From the NCBI GenBank assembly GCA_014649355.1, contig BMSW01000007.1, positions 1 to 64,000 of the forward strand: a stretch of 64,000 nt of DNA. Direction: 5' to 3'. This DNA is from Streptomyces althioticus (GTDB lineage: Bacteria > Actinomycetota > Actinomycetes > Streptomycetales > Streptomycetaceae). This document shows, piece after piece, positions 41,301 through 49,752 of this stretch (positions within the stretch are counted from its first letter, which is position 1; each line of letters begins with the position of its first letter). Below the pieces are notes generated by a model. That model had not been told where the DNA came from, did not search any database, and was given only the letters and a program-made list of their open reading frames with translations. The position numbers and the translations under genes are program-made.

Positions 41301-42449
41301 TCAGCAGATCGACTGTGTGCTGTTCACCAGGCGGTTGTTGCGGAAGATGGTGTTCTCTCCGCAAGGGCTCTCGCGGATCGCCGAGTTCGTCACCGTGAGG
41401 TTCTGGACCGTGACGTCCCTGTTGTTCGCGAACTCCGAGCGGGCCGCCAGACGGATCTCGCCGCCGCCGGTCACCGTGCCGCTCTGCGCCGCGAGGTTCA
41501 CGTTGTAGCAGTTCTCGATCAGGATCGCGTTGTTGCCGGTGTTCGAGAGCGTGATCCGGTCGATCGTCGCCCCGCCGCTCTCCGAGACGCAGAACACGCC
41601 GCGTCCGCCGCCCCGCGCGATCACCTCGCCGACGCGGATGTTCGTCGCGTAGCCGCTGCCGATCCGGCCGTTGCGGTTGGCCATGCGGAACGCCGCGTAG
41701 CCGGTGCCGGTGCCGGCGTTCTCCGCGTCCACCTTCGACACCGTGGCGTTGATCGTCTGGTTGAGGAGGAGACCGGACTCGCCCACGTCGCGCGCCGTGA
41801 CCGTGCCGACGGTCAGGCCGTCCACGCCGTACGTCTCCACGGCGTGGCTCGACGCGCCCGACACGTACACGTCGTCGATACGGACGTTGCGCGTCCACTG
41901 GCTGGTGTCGCCCCGGTTGTCGATGCGGACGCCGAGGCCGCGGGAGAGGCGCATGTCGATCTGGCCCAGGACCACGTTCTGCACGTTGCGCAGGAAGATG
42001 CCGTAGAGCGGGGCGCCGGTGACGCCGAGGTGCTGCACCTCGATGTCGCGGGTGCCGCGTGAGTAGACCGGCGCCTGGTCGCCCGAGCCGGTGCCGGTGA
42101 CGTCGATCGTGCCGCAGACGTCCAGGACCGTGTAGCTGGGGAGCGAGATGCGGGAGCCGGCCGAGACGGAGCCGGAGCCTCGGACGACGACGCGCTCCTT
42201 GCTGGTGCGGTTCGCCGTGAGGGCGCCGATCGCCGCCTGGACGGCGGCGCGCATGTCCGTGCCCGTGTACACCGTGCTGCTGCCCCGGCGGGCGGTCCAG
42301 GTGGAGCCGTTCCGGACGGCTTCGGCGTGGTAGGCGCCGTCGCCGCAGGCCGCCGCGCGGGCGTGGGCGGGGGGTGCGGTGAGGGTGGCCAGCGCCGTCA
42401 GGAGGGCGGTGGTTGCTGCTGAGGCGAGTAACGCGGCTCTGCGTCGCAT
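41301..42449 (-). CDS. secreted right-handed parallel beta-helix protein
   Basis: Protein of 382 aa. Signal peptide (MRRRAALLASAATTALLTAL, cleavage after AHA). The body shows repeating short strands typical of pectate-lyase-like beta-helices (TIDVTGTGSG, IEVQHLGVTG, VRIDDVYVSG, ATIDRITLSNTGNNAILIEN). Four Cys near the ends may cap the helix. Such proteins are polysaccharide lyases or binding proteins; I see no residue set that names the substrate. The ATG at 42449 was chosen over an upstream frame extension. Confidence 0.82.
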   Translation of the reverse strand: MRRRAALLASAATTALLTALATLTAPPAHARAAACGDGAYHAEAVRNGSTWTARRGSSTVYTGTDMRAAVQAAIGALTANRTSKERVVVRGSGSVSAGSRISLPSYTVLDVCGTIDVTGTGSGDQAPVYSRGTRDIEVQHLGVTGAPLYGIFLRNVQNVVLGQIDMRLSRGLGVRIDNRGDTSQWTRNVRIDDVYVSGASSHAVETYGVDGLTVGTVTARDVGESGLLLNQTINATVSKVDAENAGTGTGYAAFRMANRNGRIGSGYATNIRVGEVIARGGGRGVFCVSESGGATIDRITLSNTGNNAILIENCYNVNLAAQSGTVTGGGEIRLAARSEFANNRDVTVQNLTVTNSAIRESPCGENTIFRNNRLVNSTQSIC

Positions 42450-42468
42450 GAGGTGTCGTCCCGTCCTT

Positions 42469-42552
42469 GTCGGTTGCCGAACCGGTTCGGCAACCGACGA
42501 CCCGACGACCTGCAAGGACGGTTGTCGAACCGGTTCGAGTGAATCGATTCAC
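42469..42552 (-). promoter_or_regulatory. three palindromic operators upstream of beta-helix gene
   Basis: A perfect 30-bp palindrome is centred at 42483/42484 (core GCCGAACCGGTTCGGC). It is followed by TCGAACCGGTTCGA (42525-42538) and GTGAATCGATTCAC (42539-42552), both perfect. The AACCGGTT core fits LacI-family operators that control polysaccharide-use genes in Streptomyces. No regulator gene is adjacent; the nearest LacI gene is at 51232. Confidence 0.72.
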
Positions 42553-42687
42553 CCCGTGGGGGGTCGGGAGTGTGGCAAGGGTGGGAGGTGGAGTCAAGGG
42601 GGTGCGGGAGGGGGGCGATGGGGCGCGGTGCGGTGGGGTGCGGTGACGGGAGGGCGAGGGGGTGGGGGGTGCGGGAAACTCGGAGGT

Positions 42688-44148
42688 ATGCGGACTGCTT
42701 ACAGCGTGGAGACGGTCAGGGCGGCGGAGCGGGAACTGATGGCACGGTCGCCGGAGGGGGCGCTGATGCAGCGGGCCGCCGCGGGGCTCGCCGCGGCGTG
42801 CGCCGATGTGCTGGGGCGCGTGTACGGCAGCCGGGTGGTGCTGCTGGTGGGGAGCGGGGACAACGGCGGTGACGCGCTGTACGCCGGTGCGCGGCTCGCC
42901 CGGCGGGGGGCCGGGGTGCGGGCGGTGCTGCTGGCGCCGGGGCGCGCTCATGCGGGTGGGCTGGCCGCGTTGCGGCGGGCGGGGGGTTCCGTGGTGTCCG
43001 AAGCCGGTGGTGCGGTGGGGCTCGTCGAGCAGGCCGATCTCGTGGTGGACGGGATCGTGGGGATCGGGGGGAAGGGCGGACTGCGGGAGGCGGCGGTTCC
43101 GTTGGCGGAGGCGGCTCGGCGGGGGCGGGGGGTTGTCGTCGCGGTCGACCTGCCGAGTGGGGTCGACGCGGATACGGGGGAGGTGCGGGGGGCTGCTGTG
43201 CGGGCCGATGTCACGGTGACGTTCGGGGCGTACAAGCCGGGGTTGTTGATCGATCCGGGGCGGGAGTACGCGGGGGTGGTGCGGTTCGTCGACATCGGGT
43301 TGGGGGGCAGGGCGGGCGGCTCGCCTCGGGCGGAGGCGCTGCAGCATGCGGATGTGGCCCGGTTGCTGCCGGTGCCGGGAGCGGAGAGCGACAAGTACCG
43401 GCGGGGGGTGGTCGGGATCGCGGCCGGGTCCGCGCGGTATCCGGGGGCGGCCGTGCTGGCGGTGGGCGGTGCGCTGCGGGGTGGCGCGGGGGCCGTGCGG
43501 TACGTGGGGCCGGCGGGCGGTGCGGTTCTGGCTCGGTATCCCGAGACGCTGGTGTCCGAGCGGGGGCCGGCCCGGGCGGGGCGGGTGCAGGCGTGGGTCG
43601 TCGGGCCGGGGGCCGGGGACGACGCGGCGACGGTGGGGGAGGTGCTGGCGGCGGACGTGCCGGTGCTGATCGACGCGGACGGGTTGCGGCTGGCGGAGGT
43701 GGGCGCGGTGCGGGGTCGGGGGTTGAGGGGGGTGCCTACGTTGATGACCCCGCACGCGGGGGAGGCGGCCGCGTTGCTGGGGGTCGAGCGGGAGGAAGTG
43801 GAGTCGGGGCGGCTGGCGGCTGCGCGGGAGCTGGCGGCGCGGTACGAGGCGGCTGTGCTGCTGAAGGGGTCGACGACGGTGGTGGCGGAGGCGGGGGGTG
43901 GGGGTGCGGTGCGGGTGAACCCGACGGGGACGCCGTGGCTGGCCACGGCGGGGAGCGGGGACGTTCTGTCGGGGCTTGGCGGGTCGCTGCTGGCGGCGGG
44001 GTTGTCGGCGGTGGACGCGGGGAGTGTGGCGGCGTACCTGCACGGGTTGGCGGGGCGGTTCGCGGCGGAGGGGGCGCCGGTGGCGGCGGAGGATGTGGCG
44101 GGGCGGATTGCTGAGGCTTGGCGGAGTGTGGTGGGGGCTGAGGTGTGA
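42688..44148 (+). CDS. nnrD: bifunctional NAD(P)HX epimerase/dehydratase
   Basis: Protein of 486 aa. The N-terminal epimerase domain (VVLLVGSGDNGGDALYAG) is followed from about residue 220 by the ADP/ATP-dependent dehydratase (LMTPHAGEAAALLG, LLKGSTTVVAEAG, GTPWLATAGSGDVLSGLGGS with the catalytic Asp). It repairs hydrated NAD(P)H. ATG 42688 has GGAGG immediately upstream. GC at the 3' end is extreme. The last three codons and the stop lie in a 196-bp repeat. Confidence 0.95.
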   Translation: MRTAYSVETVRAAERELMARSPEGALMQRAAAGLAAACADVLGRVYGSRVVLLVGSGDNGGDALYAGARLARRGAGVRAVLLAPGRAHAGGLAALRRAGGSVVSEAGGAVGLVEQADLVVDGIVGIGGKGGLREAAVPLAEAARRGRGVVVAVDLPSGVDADTGEVRGAAVRADVTVTFGAYKPGLLIDPGREYAGVVRFVDIGLGGRAGGSPRAEALQHADVARLLPVPGAESDKYRRGVVGIAAGSARYPGAAVLAVGGALRGGAGAVRYVGPAGGAVLARYPETLVSERGPARAGRVQAWVVGPGAGDDAATVGEVLAADVPVLIDADGLRLAEVGAVRGRGLRGVPTLMTPHAGEAAALLGVEREEVESGRLAAARELAARYEAAVLLKGSTTVVAEAGGGGAVRVNPTGTPWLATAGSGDVLSGLGGSLLAAGLSAVDAGSVAAYLHGLAGRFAAEGAPVAAEDVAGRIAEAWRSVVGAEV

Positions 44149-44330
44149 CGCCTGCGGCGCATTCACCTGTCCGGTGGGGGTTGCTTAAGCGCCTACGGGC
44201 GGTGGGTGGTGCGGGGCCGCGGTGGGGGTGGTCGTCCTCGGTCTGGCGCGAGAGTGTGTCTCGAGAGGGCGAGGGCGTGGACGCGCCAGCCGCTGCGGGC
44301 GCCCACCCCCACCCCGTCCCCTCCCCGCCG
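44135..44330 (+). repeat. 196-bp dispersed repeat, copy 2 (end of nnrD)
   Basis: Same length and edges as the copy at 32288-32483. It starts inside the last codons of nnrD and contains the nnrD TGA. The rest of the 548-nt noncoding stretch 44149-44696 is also related to the DNA after glmM: repeat B follows at 44411, and AAAGGCGCCGC appears near the end of both stretches. Confidence 0.85.
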
Positions 44331-44410
44331 TACGCGGCTACCCGACGCCGGTGGCGTGCGCCGCCTCCCCGCCACCCGCGTGCGCGCGGGCGCGCGACGG
44401 CCGCCAGTCC

Positions 44411-44523
44411 CGCCAACCGCGGGCATTCGTGCCGCTGGGGCGATGGGGGTACCTCCCGCTCGAGCGAAGCCGAGAGTGGGGGAGGGTGGGCGCGGCGGCA
44501 CCTCGTGGGCGCCTAGGTGCGCC
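44411..44523 (+). repeat. intergenic repeat B with 33-bp hairpin module
   Basis: Repeat B core (GCATTCGTGCCGCTGGGGCG) is interrupted at 44450-44482 by a 33-bp module, TACCTCCCGCTCGAGCGAAG then CCGAGAGTGGGGG, flanked on both sides by GGGGG. The module can fold as an imperfect hairpin around CTCG/CGAG. The copy at 54823 lacks the module, the one at 54558 has it. Confidence 0.75.
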
Positions 44524-44696
44524 GACCCCCCCGGCCCGCACCCGCGTCGGTGCCGATCAACGCACCGTTCGTGCGGCACGCACCCGCGTGACCTGCCCCA
44601 ACGCCAGTTGGACGGGGCAGGAAAGCGCACGGAGTGCAAAGGCGCCGCACCCCCGGTGCGGAGGACTCGCGTGGTCGCTCTGAGACACTGTCCGGG

Positions 44697-45875
44697 ATGA
44701 AAGAGACAGCTGACCCGCACGGCGCGCAGCTCCGCGCCCGCGCTGTGATCGATCTGGCCGCCGTGCGGGCCAACGTACGCACCCTCCGCGACCGCGCCCC
44801 CCGCGCCGCCCTGATGGCCGTCGTCAAGGCCGACGGGTACGGGCACGGCGCGGCCCCCTGCGCCCGCGCGGCCGTGGAGGCCGGTGCGACCTGGCTGGGT
44901 ACCGCCACCCCGCAGGAGGCGCTCGCGCTGAGGGCGCCGGGGTCGGGCGTGCCGGACGACGTCCGGGTGATGTGCTGGCTGTGGACGCCCGGAGGGCCCT
45001 GGCGGGAGGCCGTCGAGGCCGACGTCGACGTCTCGGTGAGCGGGTTCTGGGCGCTGGACGAGGTCGTCGCGGCGGCACGGGCGGCCGGCCGGCCCGCGCG
45101 GGTGCAGCTGAAGGCGGACACCGGGCTCGGGCGGGGCGGGTGCCAGCCCGCGGACTGGGCCGAGCTGGTCGCGGGCGCGCTGCGTGCGCAGGCCGAGGGG
45201 CTGCTGAAGGTCACCGGGCTGTGGTCGCACTTCGCCTGCGCCGACGAGCCGGGACACCCGTCGATCGCCGCGCAGCTGCTCACCTTCCGGGAGATGGTGG
45301 CGTACGCCGAGGCGCAGGGCGTCGAGCCCGAGGTGCGGCACATCGCCAACTCGCCCGCGACGCTGACGTTGCCCGAGAGCCACTTCGACCTGGTGCGGCC
45401 CGGCATCGCGATGTACGGCGTGTCGCCCAGCCCAGAGATCGGCACGCCGGTGGAGCTGGGGCTGCGCCCCGCGATGACGCTCTCCGCGTCGCTGGCGCTG
45501 GTGAAGAACGTGCCGGGCGGGCACGGGGTCAGTTACGGGCATCACTACGTGACCGCCGGGGCGACGACTCTGGGGCTCGTGCCTCTCGGGTACGCCGACG
45601 GAATTCCCCGGCACGCCTCGGGCGGGGGGCCCGTGCTGGTGGAGGGGAAGTGGCGGACCGTCGCCGGGCGGGTCGCCATGGACCAGTTCGTCGTCGATCT
45701 GGGGGGTGACGAGCCCGGGGAGGGGGCCGAGGCCGTACTGTTCGGGCCCGGTGACCGGGGCGAGCCCACCGCGGAGGACTGGGCGCAGGCGTCCGGGACC
45801 ATCGCGTACGAGATCGTGACCCGGATCGGCAGCCGTGTCCCGCGTGTGTATGTGAACGGGGAACAGAGCGGGTAA
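44697..45875 (+). CDS. alr: alanine racemase
   Basis: Protein of 392 aa from ATG 44697. PLP lysine is Lys44 in AVVKADGYGHGA. GVSYGHHYV and LVPLGYADGIPRHAS carry further catalytic and cofactor positions. It makes D-Ala for peptidoglycan and is placed with nnrD and tsaE in the usual actinomycete order. An in-frame extension from 44634 (QRRRTPGAEDS...) is unrelated repeat-derived sequence and was rejected. Confidence 0.96.
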   Translation: MKETADPHGAQLRARAVIDLAAVRANVRTLRDRAPRAALMAVVKADGYGHGAAPCARAAVEAGATWLGTATPQEALALRAPGSGVPDDVRVMCWLWTPGGPWREAVEADVDVSVSGFWALDEVVAAARAAGRPARVQLKADTGLGRGGCQPADWAELVAGALRAQAEGLLKVTGLWSHFACADEPGHPSIAAQLLTFREMVAYAEAQGVEPEVRHIANSPATLTLPESHFDLVRPGIAMYGVSPSPEIGTPVELGLRPAMTLSASLALVKNVPGGHGVSYGHHYVTAGATTLGLVPLGYADGIPRHASGGGPVLVEGKWRTVAGRVAMDQFVVDLGGDEPGEGAEAVLFGPGDRGEPTAEDWAQASGTIAYEIVTRIGSRVPRVYVNGEQSG

Positions 45876-45911
45876 GCGCCCTGCGTGGGGTCCGGGGAAG
45901 AGGAGCGGTAC

Positions 45912-47120
45912 GTGAGCGAGAGCAGTGCGCAGGCCGTGACGGCCGCGTCCGCCGGGGGATGGCGCCGGGCGACCGGTGTCGCGGGCCTCGCGATAGGCGT
46001 GCTGGCCACCGGCGCCGCCGCCGGCGTGGCCTTGGAGCGGATGACCGTCGGCCGGGGCATGCGCCGCAAGGCCCGGCTGGTTCTCGACTCGGCGGGGCCC
46101 TACGGGGCGCTGCGGGGGACGCCCGGCAGGGCGTACGCCGACGACGGGACCGAGTTGTACTACGAGGTCGACGAGGTCGAGGCGGAGGGCCAGGACGGGC
46201 GGAAGCGGCGGTTGTTCGGGCGGCGGGCGCCCGCGCCGGTGACCGTGGTGTTCAGCCACGGGTACTGCCTCAACCAGGATTCCTGGCACTTCCAGCGGGC
46301 CGCCCTGCGTGGAGTGGTGCGGACCGTGCACTGGGACCAGCGCAGTCACGGGCGTTCGGCGCGAGGGGCCGCCCAGGTGGAGCGGGGGGAGCCCGTCACC
46401 ATCGAGCAGCTCGGCAGAGATCTGAAGGCCGTCGTCGACGCCGCCGCTCCCGAGGGGCCGCTCGTGCTCGTCGGGCACTCCATGGGCGGGATGACCGTGA
46501 TGGCGCTCGCCGATCAGTTCCCGGAGCTGATCCGGGAGCGGTGTGCCGGGGTCGCGCTGGTGGGGACGTCGTCGGGGCGGCTGGGGGAGGTCAACTTCGG
46601 GCTTCCGGTGGCCGGGGTCAACGCCGTGCGGCGGGTGCTGCCCGGGGTGCTGAAGGCGCTGGGGCAGCGGGCCGAGCTGGTGGAGAAGGGGCGCCGGGCC
46701 ACGGCGGATCTGTTCGCCGGGGTCGTCAAGCGGTACTCGTTCGCCTCGAGGGACGTCGATCCCGCCGTCGCGCGGTTCGCCGAGCGGATGATCGAGTCCA
46801 CACCGATCGATGTCGTCGCCGAGTACTACCCGGCCTTCGACGGTCACGACAAGACGGAGGCGCTCGCCCATTTCGCGGGGCTTCCGGTGCTGGTGCTGGC
46901 AGGGGTGGGGGATCTCGTGACCCCCAGTGAGCACAGTGAGGCCATCGCCGACCTGCTGCCCGGGGCCGAGCTGGTGCTGGTGCCCGACGCCGGGCACCTG
47001 GTGATGCTGGAGCACCCCGAGCAGGTGACCGACCGCCTCGCCGACCTGCTCGTCCGCGCGGGCGCGGTGCCCGCAGGGGCTACCGTGGGTGGCTATGGAA
47101 GCAGCGCACACCCTGGCTGA
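45912..47120 (+). CDS. alpha/beta hydrolase, membrane-anchored
   Basis: Protein of 402 aa, GTG 45912 with AAGAGGAG upstream. A hydrophobic segment at about 25-45 (ATGVAGLAIGVLATGAAAGV) could anchor it. VVFSHGYCLNQDSWHFQ forms the oxyanion region, VGHSMGGMTVM has the nucleophile Ser, and PDAGHLVMLEHPE the catalytic His. Conserved between alr and tsaE in Streptomyces; substrate unknown. The end overlaps tsaE by 26 nt. Confidence 0.9.
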   Translation: MSESSAQAVTAASAGGWRRATGVAGLAIGVLATGAAAGVALERMTVGRGMRRKARLVLDSAGPYGALRGTPGRAYADDGTELYYEVDEVEAEGQDGRKRRLFGRRAPAPVTVVFSHGYCLNQDSWHFQRAALRGVVRTVHWDQRSHGRSARGAAQVERGEPVTIEQLGRDLKAVVDAAAPEGPLVLVGHSMGGMTVMALADQFPELIRERCAGVALVGTSSGRLGEVNFGLPVAGVNAVRRVLPGVLKALGQRAELVEKGRRATADLFAGVVKRYSFASRDVDPAVARFAERMIESTPIDVVAEYYPAFDGHDKTEALAHFAGLPVLVLAGVGDLVTPSEHSEAIADLLPGAELVLVPDAGHLVMLEHPEQVTDRLADLLVRAGAVPAGATVGGYGSSAHPG

Positions 47121-47592
47121 ACTGACCGTCACCTCCCCCGAGCAGATGCGCGACCTCGGCCGGCGTCTCGCCAAGCTGCTGCGCGCGGGCGACCTCGTCC
47201 TGCTCTCCGGTGAGCTGGGCGCCGGCAAGACGACCCTGACGCGCGGGCTCGGCGAAGGGCTCGGCGTGCGGGGCGCGGTGACCTCGCCGACGTTCGTCAT
47301 CGCCCGGGTGCACCCCTCGCTGGGGGACGGCCCGCCGCTGGTGCACGTCGACGCCTACCGGCTGTCGGGCGGGCTCGACGAGATGGAGGACCTGGACCTC
47401 GACGTCTCGCTGCCGGAGTCGGTGGTCGTCGTCGAGTGGGGCGAGGGCAAGGTCGAGGAGCTGACCGAGGACCGGCTGCACGTCAGCATCCACCGGGCGG
47501 TCGGCGACACCACGGACGAGGTGCGGCACGTGAGGGTGCTGGGGCTGGGCGCGCGCTGGGCGGGGGCGGAGCTGGGGGCACTGTCCGCCTGA
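47095..47592 (+). CDS. tsaE: tRNA t6A biosynthesis ATPase TsaE
   Basis: Protein of 165 aa. Walker A is SGELGAGKTTLTRG (about 38-51), TSPTFVIARVH and HVDAYRLSG follow, and VVVVEWGEGKVEEL is near the end. It supplies ATP hydrolysis for the TsaBD complex that makes N6-threonylcarbamoyladenosine at tRNA A37. ATG 47095 was chosen over GTG 47089. It overlaps the hydrolase gene. Confidence 0.95.
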   Translation: MEAAHTLAELTVTSPEQMRDLGRRLAKLLRAGDLVLLSGELGAGKTTLTRGLGEGLGVRGAVTSPTFVIARVHPSLGDGPPLVHVDAYRLSGGLDEMEDLDLDVSLPESVVVVEWGEGKVEELTEDRLHVSIHRAVGDTTDEVRHVRVLGLGARWAGAELGALSA

Positions 47593-47660
47593 GCGTCCCG
47601 ACAAGGTGTCGGCAAGGTGTTGCGTCCGCGGCGTCCCGCGTGGTCACATGGTACCCAGCT

Positions 47661-47684
47661 CGCGGTTAGGTATACCTAACCGCG
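47661..47684 (+). promoter_or_regulatory. 24-bp palindrome with TTAGGT/ACCTAA arms
   Basis: A perfect palindrome spans 47661-47684 with core TTAGGTATACCTAA. The arms match the half-sites of DtxR/IdeR-type iron boxes, but the 19-bp iron box has seven bases between them and here only two. It lies 17 nt before a strong ribosome-binding site and small gene. Regulator unknown. Confidence 0.55.
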
Positions 47685-47712
47685 TCCCGCCCCCGATGCA
47701 CAGGAGGCGTCC

Positions 47713-47874
47713 ATGCCGGCCGTCCCGAGCAGGCGTGAGTCCACGCCGCGACCGGTGCCCATGCGTGACCTGCTCGCCGCCTGCGCCGCGGCCGCCGCCG
47801 TCTCCACCCCGCCGCCCGCGCCCGAGCCGCCGCGGCAGGAGAAGACCGTACGCGAGCGGCGCGAGGCCGCCTGA
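47713..47874 (+). CDS. 53-residue Pro/Ala-rich small protein
   Basis: A frame from ATG 47713 with AGGAGG 5 nt upstream encodes 53 residues: basic start (PAVPSRREST), MRDLLAACAAAAAVS, a Pro-rich middle (TPPPAPEPP) and charged end (VRERREAA). No family recognised. The strong ribosome-binding site and the palindrome upstream suggest it is real and regulated. Convergent with the next gene. Confidence 0.55.
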   Translation: MPAVPSRRESTPRPVPMRDLLAACAAAAAVSTPPPAPEPPRQEKTVRERREAA

Positions 47875-47880
47875 AAGGCT

Positions 47881-48426
47881 CTACGGCACCACGACGACCG
47901 TGCGGCCGATCGTCGCGAACTTCCACATCGCCGTGCCGTCCGCCCGCGTCTCCCGGATCCCGCCCGTGCGTTCCTGCGGGTCGAGGACGGGCGCCGAGCC
48001 GTCGACCGCCGCGCTGAACCCGATCACCGTGCCGTCCACGCTCGCGAAGCGCACCACGTGCTCGACCGGCACACCGTCCGAGCCGGTGACCTTCCCCGAC
48101 CGGGACGTCACCCGGTAGGTGCCCGGGGCCGGGTCGACCGTGCTGGGGCTGACGCCGAACGTGCGGCGCACCTTGTCGCCCTTGTCCACCAGCCACACCC
48201 GGTCGCGGCGCAGCGAGTACACGACCCGCTGTCCCAGCCCCGAGCGCGGTGGCAGGGCGGCCGGGTGGCTGCTGCGGGGAGCCTTCGGCGCGGGCGCCGG
48301 GCTGCCGGACGCCTGCCGGCGCAGGTCGGGCGGGACCGTGTCCGCGGCCCGGCTGCCGAGGTAGCCGACCGTCGCGAGGGCCGCCGCCGTCAGTCCCGCC
48401 ACGATCATCGAACTGGTCCCCGCCAT
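47881..48426 (-). CDS. exported L,D-transpeptidase-like protein without catalytic Cys motif
   Basis: Protein of 181 aa from the ATG at 48424-48426. A hydrophobic N-terminal anchor (MIVAGLTAAALATVGYLG) is followed by a Pro-rich linker. A domain reading VVYSLRRDRVWLVD and FGVSPSTVDPAPGTYRV resembles the first half of YkuD L,D-transpeptidases. The expected HG...SHGC catalytic motif is absent; that region reads GGIRETRADGTAMWKFAT. It may be a binding or regulatory relative. Confidence 0.65.
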   Translation of the reverse strand: MAGTSSMIVAGLTAAALATVGYLGSRAADTVPPDLRRQASGSPAPAPKAPRSSHPAALPPRSGLGQRVVYSLRRDRVWLVDKGDKVRRTFGVSPSTVDPAPGTYRVTSRSGKVTGSDGVPVEHVVRFASVDGTVIGFSAAVDGSAPVLDPQERTGGIRETRADGTAMWKFATIGRTVVVVP

Positions 48427-48532
48427 CGCCGTCACCCCTGTCCCGCTTTGCCCCGCGCTGTACGGATGTGACGCGACCGTAGCAGTCCGTGACCGTCCGG
48501 CCCGTGCGGCCGTGGCCGGGGCGCGGGAGCCG

Positions 48533-48538
48533 TAGGCT
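48533..48538 (+). promoter_or_regulatory. -10 box of probable leaderless promoter (tsaB)
   Basis: TAGGCT ends 6 nt before the tsaB GTG at 48545. No ribosome-binding site intervenes. Confidence 0.45.
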
Positions 48539-48544
48539 GTTTGC

Positions 48545-49198
48545 GTGCTCTTGCTCGCTCTGGATACCGCCACCCCCGCCGTCACCGTCGCGCTGCACGA
48601 CGGCGACGACGTCATCGCCTCGTCGAGCCAGGTGGACGCCCGGCGCCACGGTGAACTGCTGCTCCCGGCCGTCGACCGGGTGCTCGCCGAGGCCGGTCTG
48701 CGGCTCGACGCCGTCACCGGGATCGTGGCCGGCACCGGCCCCGGCCCCTACACCGGTCTGCGGGTCGGCCTGATGACCGCCGACACCTTCGGGCTCGCCC
48801 TCGGCGTGCCCGTGCACGGTGTGTGCACGCTCGACGGCCTGGCCTACGCGGCCGACCTGGACGGCCCCTTCGTCGTGGCGACCGACGCCCGCCGCAAGGA
48901 GGTCTACTGGGCGCGGTACGCCGACTCCCGCACCCGCCTCACCGAACCGGCCGTCGGCCGGCCCGCCGACATCGCCGGCGAGGTCGCGGGACTGCCCGCG
49001 GTCGGCGCGGGCGCGCTGCTCTACCCGGACACCTTCCCCCAGGCGCACGAGCCGGAGCACGTGAGCGCCGCCGCCCTCGCCCGGCTGGCCGTGGAGAGGC
49101 TGAAGGCGGGCGAGGAACTGCCCGCCCCCCGGCCGCTGTACCTGCGGCGGCCCGATGCCCAGGTCCCCAAGAACTACAAGGTGGTCACCCCCAAGTGA
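48545..49198 (+). CDS. tsaB: tRNA t6A biosynthesis protein TsaB
   Basis: Protein of 217 aa, GTG start. LLALDTATPAVTVALHDGDD and GTGPGPYTGLRVGLMTADTF are the ASKHA-fold motifs. TsaB is the non-catalytic partner of TsaD. The stop overlaps the rimI GTG by 2 nt, and tsaD follows, so the operon tsaB-rimI-tsaD is clear. tsaE lies 1 kb upstream. Confidence 0.95.
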   Translation: MLLLALDTATPAVTVALHDGDDVIASSSQVDARRHGELLLPAVDRVLAEAGLRLDAVTGIVAGTGPGPYTGLRVGLMTADTFGLALGVPVHGVCTLDGLAYAADLDGPFVVATDARRKEVYWARYADSRTRLTEPAVGRPADIAGEVAGLPAVGAGALLYPDTFPQAHEPEHVSAAALARLAVERLKAGEELPAPRPLYLRRPDAQVPKNYKVVTPK

Positions 49199-49752
49199 CG
49201 GGAACCGAGACGGTCGTCCTGCGTGAGATGCGCTGGTGGGACATCGACCCCGTACTGGAGCTGGAGCGCGACCTCTTCCCCGAGGACGCGTGGTCGCGCG
49301 GCATGTTCTGGTCCGAGCTGGCCCACTCCCGCGGGCCGGGCGCGACCCGGCACTACGTCGTCGCCGAGGAGGGCGGCCGGATCGTCGGCTACGCCGGCCT
49401 CACCACCTCCGGCGCGGAGGGCGAGGACGGCGCCGCCCCGGCGGCCGACGTGCAGACCATCGCGGTCACCCGCGGCCACTGGGGCACCGGGCTCGGCTCG
49501 CGGCTGCTGACCGACCTGCTGCGCGCGGCCACGGCGTTCGAGTGCGCCGAGGTCATGCTGGAGTGCCGCGTCGACAACGTCCGCGCCCAGAAGCTCTACG
49601 AGCGCTTCGGCTTCGAGGTCATCGGAGTCAGGCGCGGCTACTACCAGCCGGGCAACGTGGACGCGCTGGTCATGCGCTTGACCGGCCCGTCCGCCTCCGT
49701 GACCCCGGGCCACCCCGTGAACGGCGTACAAGGAACCGAGATCCATGGCTGA
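49195..49752 (+). CDS. rimI: ribosomal-protein-alanine N-acetyltransferase (GNAT)
   Basis: Protein of 185 aa, GTG start overlapping the tsaB stop. The acetyl-CoA binding segment is VTRGHWGTGLGSRLLTDLL, with ECRVDNVRAQKLYERFGFE and RGYYQPGNVDALVM at the end. In E. coli RimI acetylates S18; actinomycete homologues are broader. A 28-residue tail follows the domain and overlaps tsaD by 8 nt. Confidence 0.93.
   Translation: MTGTETVVLREMRWWDIDPVLELERDLFPEDAWSRGMFWSELAHSRGPGATRHYVVAEEGGRIVGYAGLTTSGAEGEDGAAPAADVQTIAVTRGHWGTGLGSRLLTDLLRAATAFECAEVMLECRVDNVRAQKLYERFGFEVIGVRRGYYQPGNVDALVMRLTGPSASVTPGHPVNGVQGTEIHG

Noticed and set aside
40957..44166. 1069-codon minus-strand frame over the beta-helix and nnrD genes
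   Set aside because: Mixture of antisense and out-of-frame reading of two genes; low complexity throughout.
44193..47300. 1035-codon minus-strand frame opposite alr and the hydrolase
   Set aside because: Antisense shadow; alr and hydrolase motifs are all on the + strand.
47661..47684. classical DtxR/IdeR iron box
   Set aside because: Arms fit but the spacing between TTAGGT and ACCTAA is 2 nt instead of 7.
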